DNA of 64,000 nucleotides, taken from Sipunculus nudus. Taxonomy: Eukaryota > Annelida > Sipuncula > Golfingiida > Sipunculidae. The number at the start of each line of letters is the position of its first letter. The stretch's first letter is position 1. Positions 1-10,200 of the stretch are shown here, one piece after another. The DNA lies in the NCBI GenBank assembly GCA_026874595.1, contig CM049309.1, positions 67,002,926 to 67,066,925 on the forward strand, written 5' to 3'. Under the pieces are notes generated by a model that saw only the letters and a program-made list of their open reading frames with translations, had not been told where the DNA came from and ran no database searches. The translations under genes were made by a program, and so were the position numbers.

Positions 1-49
1 CCTGATCTCACCATACAAATGACCGATAAAAATGATAACCTTTATTATA

Positions 50-52
<3 letters not shown>

Positions 53-93
<41 letters not shown>
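53..93. repeat. (TA)n microsatellite
   Basis: About 20 TA units. The rest of 1-595 is AT-rich intron before the first opsin exon seen here; no other feature is visible. Confidence 0.95.
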
Positions 94-97
<4 letters not shown>

Positions 98-595
98 GTA
101 TAAACCAATTTTTCAAAATTAAAGCATCAGTGAAGATGATTACACACATTTTCAGATATATTTCAAGCGCGTCATTATAACATGTCCACGCGCCCTCTGT
201 AAATTGTTTGCATTAGTTGTCTCTGTATCCAAGGAGCATTTATCTAGATGTTGAATTTTTTATTGGTGCTTCAGGCGTACGCCCCTAATATTAATTGATA
301 CAAATGAATAAAATGAATAATAACTATTTTATTATTGTTACAAATGAATAAAAATTAATGATATATTTTGTATAATAAAGTAATGATAGCCCCCTCAGCT
401 TGATTATGAGGTCCTTGACTACAGCAAATGAAGCTCATGTACATAAATGCTTTACTGGTGTTACTTGATTCAGAACTAACTTAAATAGCGCAATAATGCA
501 AATATATTGATATACGTCTGTATAATATTATTATAATAATTCTGTATAATAATATTATTATTATCTATATTCCTGTTATTGTTCTATATTTGTAG

Positions 596-889
596 GGTGT
601 CTTGCGACAGCTGGAAATATTTTGGTGATCTACGTTCTCTCAGCCGATAAGAGAGCACGCCAGAAACCGCACGCCTACCTCCTCCTAAATATGGCGGTCT
701 CTGACTTGATGATATCCATCTTTGCGTACCCGTATACCACAGCGTCCAACTTCGCTGGAGGCTGGCTGTTCAATGACTTTATGTGCCAGATATACGCTTT
801 CACTTGTTTCATGTGTTCTATGACGACTATGATGTCCCTTGTAAGCGTCAGCTTCTACCGGTACATCCTTGTGGTCAAACCCCAATACC
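596..889 (+). CDS. Opsin exon: helices 1-3
   Basis: The acceptor AG is at 594-595 after a pyrimidine-rich stretch and the donor GTAAGT starts at 890. The exon enters with two bases of a split codon and leaves with one, so both flanking introns are phase 1. It encodes helix 1 from its GN motif, helix 2, extracellular loop 1 with a W, and helix 3 with the disulphide Cys and the Y-R-Y triplet. Confidence 0.9.
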
Positions 890-2823
890 GTAAGTATTCA
901 TTTCTGACGAGCTGTTCTCTAATAAACTAATAGGTACTTAATCCCCTATGCACTGAAATGGACTTTACGGGGAAGGATTCAAATTTCAATACACGCTGTA
1001 ACTGCCTCATATGGGATATATTTTCAAATGTCAGTATGCATACTGAAACGACTAAACTAGAGAAATACTAATATGCCCAAACCCATACTGAAAAGGCCTC
1101 GTGAGCCAAGAAAAAAGTCAAATATCAATCCAGTACCGACATTAACATGCCAAAACGAACATACGAAAGGCCGAACCAAGGAAGTATTAAAATGTCCAAT
1201 CCAACATCCCACCAGGGAAATATTAAAATGTTAAAACCTACATTGAAACGGCCTCATCAGGGAAATATTAAAATGTCAAAACCAACATTGAAAAGGCCTC
1301 ACCAGGGAAATATTAAAATGTCAAAACCAACATTAAACGGTCTGACCGGGGACATATTAAAATGTAAAAGCCATCATTTAAACGGCATCACCGGGGAAAT
1401 ATTAAAATATCAAGACCAACATGAACGTTCTAACCAGGGACATATACAAATGTCAAAACAAACATTAAAAAGCCTCACCAGGTAACTATATAGCTGCGTA
1501 TATACGCTCACTGAAACGGTCTCAAAAGAGAATTGTTAAAATGAGAGTAATCATACTGAAAGAGACTGTTGTTTTCAGTATGTTTAGAAAGGAGCTATTA
1601 TTTTGCTTTAACAGTGTCTTCGACGGGATAGTTTCAGGTTCCACTTTTAACAGCTTTCATTTGCAATAACCATCCAGGTGAAAATATTCACCCCTAAAAA
1701 AAGATAGAAAGGCACGAGTGAACAAAATAATAAAGCCAAATGCCCCCCCCCCCCTCCCACTACCACCACACACACACACACACACACTTTCCCCGCATGA
1801 CTTTCATTCTGAACATGGAATGCTAGTTGCCTGCTGTCATGCAAAGATCATGGATCAATGCTGAACTTGAGACTATTTGCAGCGGGATTGACATAAATTA
1901 CCTTCGGTACAAAATTACGTATAGACTGGCGCCGTTCCTTCAGGCCAGCGCCATGGGGACAGGTGTATTAACTATAATTGCTTGAACTGTTTTTGTCGTA
2001 TTTCCAACATGGAGACATGCAGCAACCTTTTATCATACTTTCGCCTGGAGGAATAATGTTTTATTGACGACATTTGCTTGGCTACCCCCCCCCCCCCCCC
2101 CCCCCTTTCAACCATGGGAAAAATTAAGCAAAAACCAATCTTCCATCAAAAGAGGCTGCAATTAAATTCTGTAATAATGATATCAGTTATTATTTTTGGA
2201 ACTCAATCAAATATGGTAATCAAGTGTTGCAAAGTCCCTAAAATATCAAGGCTCAATTCATCCACCCGCCTGGAATTTTCACAATATATATATATATATA
2301 TTCTGAAGGGAAAATATTCCCTTTTATTTGATTCAGAACTTGCTCCAGAACTGAATTTTTTTCTATCAAAACGAGTAAAACTATAAAAAAGTCACAACCC
2401 ACGATTGGGACATACCTTCCCACAATCACTTTCACTACACACATGCTGATGCATATATCCTTCAAAATTCCATGGGTTGTCCCTTTGAGTTTATCCTAGC
2501 CATACACACAATTTCATAAAACTTTATTTCTGAATATTATGCGTACAATTGAACACAGAGACCAGCCAACAAAGGGTAAAGTTAATATCTGTCGCCAATA
2601 TCATTGTTTGGATACATGGATGGACACTATTTGAGCCGTTTCTACGATACATTGTTATAAAAGAAACACTTGCGACTGCTGCGATATGGGAATTTCTCAC
2701 AAAAATATTGAATATATGTCAGACTGCTGAGGAAGCTGTATTTCAGTTTTAATACGCGACATTGTTATAAAATATCTTTTTAATAAGAACACTGCACCAC
2801 TGAAAATGTTCTTAAAGAATGCG

Positions 2824-2883
<60 letters not shown>

Positions 2884-5800
2884 TCGGGCACTTTATAAAA
2901 TGACTGAAATTTTCAGGCATTTTACAAATTGACTGAAAAAAATCAGTTTATTTGACACATTGACTGAATCTATATGGAACAGTCTGTTGTTTCATATATC
3001 TAACTATTGTGAAACAGACAGTCATTTAGTGTAACCAGCTACTTTTAAGTAAACTTTGTGCCTGTTCTTTCTTACTAGGCTATTTATGAAGAATACTGAT
3101 CATGTAATAAGACTTAAATACACAGACTGGTGAGGGGTTTAACCAGACTCGTATAGTTTAAATATGCAGACTATTATTAAATAATGAAATATATGCATAC
3201 TATATTTCACAACTCATATGGCTACGTCTTTGTTTATGTAAGAACGAGAATCAAGTCAAATGGAAGCTTTTGGTCAAATACACATTAAAACATTAAAATG
3301 TAGATGTAGAATGAATGATGTAGATTGTAGTATATTGCTGAAGGATAACCACAGTTACATGATTGTTAATATCAAATATATGGTTAAGATATATATGCTT
3401 AAGTAAGTTCCTAAGGGTAGAGTTTAACAAGAAACTACACCTGTCAAATATTGAAACAGTGTAATTTTTCAAAAATAACTAACCTAAAACAATGACTGAT
3501 TTTATGGCATTATTCAGTTTTTCGTGACATTGTGCATAAGACCCAATCATTTAAGCCCAAATGAAATGATCCACGGAGATTTCGAAGTCTTATTGTGAAA
3601 TAACCAGCGGCGGAACTAGGGGTTGGGATGGGGGCGGGGGGGGGGGGGGGGTTCAGGGGTTGTTTGCTGCCCTAAGTATATTTTAGGTCAAACAATTTAT
3701 TATGTTGTTGGCTTCTGAAGCTAAAAAATCTCTAGGTATAGCACACGTAGTGTGCTGCAAAATTGCTGAAAATTTTCAAGAAATTTGTGACACCTTCCCG
3801 TATTGAGGAGGGGGTCATCCTGCCTATACTGCTGCCCAAAGTTCGAAAGGAAATTGTGCCCCTGAGATACTATAATATTTACATCTTATTTGATTACATA
3901 ATTATTTCTGCAATAACTAGAATTAAGCCAGATGAACGTTTCTGATCAAATGAATCATAAAATTTTTCAATCATATGATGTAAAATGTGTTAATGTGTTG
4001 TAAGAGTAAGAAATAAATGAAATGTCATTTTAATATTTGTTACCTTAAAACAATAATATTTCATATTTTTTTTACATTTCAGTCAATGTGTCAAATAACA
4101 GATCGATTTTCAGTCAATTTGTAAAATGCCTGAAAAATTCAGTCATCTCATAAAGATTAAAGTTCCTGAGTGAATCAGGCATTTTGTAAATTGACTAAAA
4201 ATTTCAAATGAATAAATAAATTTTCATTTGACCACCAGGTGGCCGGCTGACTATGAGAAACACGGTGATGGTGATGGTAGGCTCGTGGCTCTACGGACTA
4301 TTTTGGGCGATTTGCCCGGTGCTGGGCTGGTCCAGTTACAGCTATGAACTGTTTGGAACATCCTGTTCATGTAACTGGTACTCGGCTTTACCGGGGGATG
4401 TCACATTCAATGTTGCTACAACTATATTCTGCTATTTGCTGCCGCTTGGGTGTCTAATCATCAACTATCGTCGAGTAAGTATTTTTTTTTTTCTTATTTT
4501 TAATTTTGTTCATTGTCCAACACTTTACATTGCCTCCGGTCAATAAATGAATCATATAGTTTCAATTTGGCAGACATATTTGATTTAATTCTACGTTATT
4601 ATTTACGGTAATAATTTAATACCCCTGCCTTGAACCCTTCCACCAGAGGTCGTTACTTCTCAAAACAAATCTCCTCCAATAAGAGGTTATGGAGACTACC
4701 GGAACTACTCGTCTTTACAGTCAAAGTTTACAGTCAAAATTGTCACAGTTTAAGAAAAGGGCTTCTGTTTACAACTGAACATATGCACGTAATTTTTCAA
4801 GCAACTGTATTCCACCAGGTTTCTGTTGGTTGTATATAAGCGCTTCAACAGCTACCTAAGCCATTCGTGTTTTAGAAGCCCTAGGTATATTGTGGTAAAA
4901 AAATGTCTTTAGCCATAATCCCTAACCAACAATGTCTTACTTTTTTCATACTGGAGAGTTCTTATCTTCATCCATATAAAATAATGTGATTTGCAGTAGT
5001 TACATTGCAACACTGCAAATCATTTCGAGACTGAACTCCAAGTGGCCATGAGAATCAAAGACAGCATTGCCGTCAATAAACATAATATTATTTGGCGAGG
5101 TGTTGCCTGGTTGTTGATTTGATATCCATATATCGTTAACAGGCCGCTTGGTCATAAACAAAAAGGTGTCTCTAAAACGACGCAGTTCGTCCAGACATTC
5201 TTAGCCATTGTTTAAAGTACTGGGTGCTGCCACAACAAAACAAGTTGTAAAGCATATTTCAAGACAGAAAATGGTTTCTCAGGATTTTCTAGTTACGTTA
5301 CTGCGCCTCTACCCGTTTGCATTTCTTTCATTCTTACATTTATGATCCTGGAACCTGTATTCTGTAAAAAGCTATTACACGCCATCCCCTCATTGTGCAG
5401 AGCCTAGATCCATTATCAGTTCGGCTAATTCTGAAAAATTGGTTTAATCAAATGGGGCAACCCAAAGGATAACCAAATTAATTTGGTCAGAGCAAAGAAA
5501 TTACAATTTTCCGGGAAGACAAAATACGAACAGGTGTTTCATTTCGTATAATTTATTAAGTATACAAGTGAGTACTATAGTAAATGTATCAATATTAATA
5601 AAATTATATATCTATTTATACATGCATACATACACACAGAAATACATACATAGTAAGTTTATTTTAAGTGGGGAAGGTTAAAGCTCAGATGAGTACATAT
5701 ATAAGAGTTGTGAATTTTGGCAAATCATTCAGTTCTCAACAGTTACTCAGTGAATAAAGCCCTTTCGCCGCCGCCATTTAGGGCCGCCGCCATCTTGAAT

Positions 5801-6613
5801 TAAGATCAAGCCGAGCTTAGCCCCTTAACAAAAGAACCACGTTTGTAAAAATATTCAGGATTTGTTACTTTTATTCTTGTTGCCGGTAGAAATTGTGGGA
5901 TTGTTCGAGTATAAAAGTGTTGGTCTATGAAACCAGCATGAAAAACTATTCTCGATATTTAATCACAAACTAGGTAAATCTAAAATGGATGCAATGTGTC
6001 ATATGTTATATAGATAACGTGTATAAATACAACGGGAACTTCGAAATATCGTCCAATGAATAGGCTTTAAGGTCAGTTTAAGGTCAGCGGACATTTTGCG
6101 AGCCGAGTCGATCCGAATCATCTCAAGCAAAGTGCAACCACTTCACAAAGTTCTACAAGATTGGTGCTGCCAACACAAACTCAAACTTAAGGGAACATCT
6201 GAAGGTAAGTTTTCTTTATAGTTAACTTTGATTTCATGCACACAGAATGGACAGAAGGTTATTGCTAACAGTACCATATCACCCAATTGCTCACACATTC
6301 AAAAGCTTAGAGGTGAGAACCAAAGACTAGAATGGTTGTGTGTAGAGTATTAGAACCCTCACCCAATGTATAAGATGAAATCCACATCCCAATTAGTGCT
6401 GCACACTCACAGTCAGTCATGTGTGTTAAGTATGGGTGTTAGGTTGTTGGTGACAGTGAAATTACTGATAAGAAGATAAAACCCCAAATCATTGCTGGCT
6501 GGCAACCTATTATTGACTTCATCAGACTGCTGACAATTACAGGTATTCCTTCTGGTGTTCTATGCCCTCAACCTTTCTCAGCCTTGTTACTTGTTACATA
6601 ATGTGTGAGACTT

Positions 6614-6662
<49 letters not shown>

Positions 6663-7214
6663 TAATCACAAACGCAATAATCATTCTCACAATCTCACAA
6701 TAAAATTTGTTAAAAAATAATTATTCTTATTTAAATGTGAAGCAGCCCATATGTATGTAAGTCTGATTAGTTACATGTAAAATAAACAATTTGAGTAGAC
6801 ACTTCATAAGCTTTATCCGTTGTAATATTCTATGACATCAAACAGAAGACTGCAATGATAAAAAAATGTGCTATATTCAAATAATATAAACCCACAAATG
6901 TTTATATTTTCAGAGGGTGCACCCAGCAGTCAACTTTATTCCGCAACCATTGCAGAAATCAGCTTGTAAAACTCCCACAAAGTCGCAGTCTACCACGTTC
7001 TGTCATTTCACCCCTTCATGATAAAAACATGTGTTCGCACTTTTGACAGTTGATTCTCAAATGTAACGGACATGTTACTGTTATTTGTAAATTCTGACAT
7101 GCCTTGTCAAGCTTTGCCATGTTCTTCATTGGTACCTTGTTTCATGTATACAGTGATACTTAAATTGTGATGTTCGACTGTTTTTCTTTCTTTAAAATTA
7201 TTGGATATATTTTC

Positions 7215-7271
<57 letters not shown>

Positions 7272-10200
7272 TTATAAAGCTTTGTGAATAAAACCTGTGA
7301 TGTTTGCTTATCTTCAGTACATATCTTCGGTTTAACTTCTTAAGTACTCATTATCACATTTAGAGTACTCAGTACTCCTAATCGAGTTATATAATAAAAA
7401 TAGCTAAAATACTCGTATTGTACTTTATAAGTACACAGTACTCGTACACAGTACTTTCATTGTACTCTCATTGGTCACGGGATCAAAGGTCAAGGTCACA
7501 GTACGCACTTCTTGAAAATAAATTGTGGACGCATTCTAAGCCAAAGTTATCTTCCCTAACTTTCAATCTTTTACATTACATTACAGGAACCCTTTGATTT
7601 TGAGGTCACTGTGTCAAGGGTCAAGGTGATAGGATCCACTCCTTGAACGCTTGTAAACGCATTTTAAGCCAAAGTCTTCATCCCAAACATTCACTCTTTC
7701 GCATACTACTCAGCTACCCATTGAGGAACGAACCTATTGATTTTAAGGTCATGCAGCCAAAGGTCAAGGTCTCAGGGCCCATTTATTCGAAAAGCTTGTT
7801 GACGCATTTTAAGCGAAGGTTTTCATCACATACTTTAAATCTGTCACATATGACCTGTCTACCCATTAATGAAGTACCCTGTCGATTTTGAGGTCACGGG
7901 TCGAAAGAGAAGATCACTGAACTGCCCAAACTGATTGTCACATAGTTTAATACATTCAGTCTAATAACCGCACGTAAAAATATATCTTTGTATTTTCAGA
8001 TCATGGTCTACACTAAACGGCAAACCACAGGATCCGTGACAAATGGAGGTACCATGCCGGACGCGCTGAATCGTTCACGAATGCTGAAGGAGTACCGAGT
8101 GGACATGGTAGGTAAAAGTGTGATGTTTACATACTCATGTATGTTTACATCCTCACGTGTGTTTTCTTTCACTCGGTAGAGGTAGCGGTTCATACGATCA
8201 AATGTTTCGACCAATAAGAATGGCTGAAACATCACATGTTACGGCTCACAATCGGTCCTCCGGTCACGCGGGATTGTCCGGTTTAACAGATACACGTTGC
8301 TGTGTTTACCAACACGCAGAGCCAAAACAAAGTGTTAAACAGCCGCGTATGTGAAATACTGAGACAATGTGCTAGGATAGGTTTGCTAGTAAACTTTTGT
8401 ATGGAAGCAAAACTGAACTGACAGTGTTAAAGAGTAGGCATAATATTGCTCCTGATTATGTCCCTTTAAAATGCAACAGTTGTCCTTGATTATAATGCAA
8501 ACTATAATTGTTACAAATGTAACAGTATAGCCCATGATTGTAACGTTAACCATAATAATTACATGCTGTAAGAATAAGCTATAATTAATGCAGATGCAAC
8601 GAAACAGCATATAGATAAAATAAACCTTGATTCTTACAGATGTGCCTTGGGATGGTGTGCTGCTTTTTCGTGGTATGGACACCCTACGCTCTGCTGTCTG
8701 TTTTGGCAGCTGTCGCCAAGTTTCCTGCCTCTGTGACATTTCTGCCAACACTTCTGGCAAAATCGTCGCCTTGCTTCAACCCCATCATTTATTCATTGAT
8801 AAACAGACGTTTCCGTCAAGCTGTTTATCGTGTCTGCTGCTGCTGCCTTCATGGACGTGTCGAGCCGGTCAGAGAACATCCGTACATCACCAGCAGGTAA
8901 ATATGAAAACAAAGTTGTAGTCTAGTATCTAGTTCCTAGTTCATATCTGTCCGAAAACTGTCTGTTCCTATGGGTGTTTGATGTAAGAGTACAAATCTTT
9001 AAAAAAAAGTTCATTCTTGGTCCAATAATAATTTTTTTTCATATAAAAGCAAAAATGCGATTTTAAAATTTATGTTTTTTTATACCTTGATCTTAAATTA
9101 TATTTTAAAAGGATTTCATCATATACGGACATTCAGGAGGAATATCTATATCCAGACCAATATATATATAAGAAATAAACAACTGTCACAACAGTCCGAT
9201 TGCTCATTTGAAATAGTTTTGTGATATGCTATCAAAATTTTGGACACATAAAAATCCTCGTACCTTTCCAATCTTAATGCAAGACCTCATGTGACAAAAA
9301 GTTTTTTATCGGGATTTGACATGATTTCTCGCCAGAGTCCTGGACACGCGTATTGAAGCCCCAGTAATATCCGCTGCTACCTTAACCCGTGAACGAGAGC
9401 GGATTAACCAGTCGGCTGAACAATTGCATTTAATGTTTAACCCTGGAAAATCTCAACTTATCTGTTTCATAATCAAAAGATCGAAGGCCAACCATCCGCC
9501 ATTGTATTTCGATGATGTAGAACTAACGGAAGCTACTACAATTACACACCTGGGAATTAATTGGACGCAAAATCCCTCATAGTCAGAACACCTAAATCAA
9601 ATTTGTCCATAGGCTGCAAAACGACTTGGAACACTGAAATATTTCAAATACAGGAGTTGATGTTCAATGCTTGTGTTTTGGTCACAACCATATGATACAT
9701 GCACGGCTTAACTGAATATTAGGTTAGACAGCATAAAAAGGAGAGCAGCTCACATCATGTACTAGTTCTCTGGCAACAGCTGGTACGTCGAAATTGTATA
9801 ATAAATTAAATTGGACTTCGCCATCGTCAAAAAGAATTTTTGCAAGATAACAGAGTACAGAATAGTAAATGTTTTTAGTAAATTCATATAAACGAGTTGT
9901 TTTCCGAACACACCCAAAGGGTTCACAAAATACAATCTCCGTAAGGGTGACATAATACATGTACCGCTGTTCAGAAAAGACATGTGCAAACAATCTTTTT
10001 TTCCGTTTGCGTGTGAAGGATGGAACAGGCTTCCCGCGTCGGTTCGCCAGAAAAAAAAAATCTCCTTAAAAAATATTTCAAAGATCAAATATTTCCTCGT
10101 ATAATTAGTCATTTTATATATTTGCAACATGGCGGAACAGAGCATTGAACACTATCTTTCAAAATGCCGCCAGCACACTCCGCAGAGGTTTACTGGTTTT

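Noticed and set aside
1147-1485. 112-codon + strand frame
   Set aside because: It lies wholly in a 45-bp tandem repeat inside an opsin intron.
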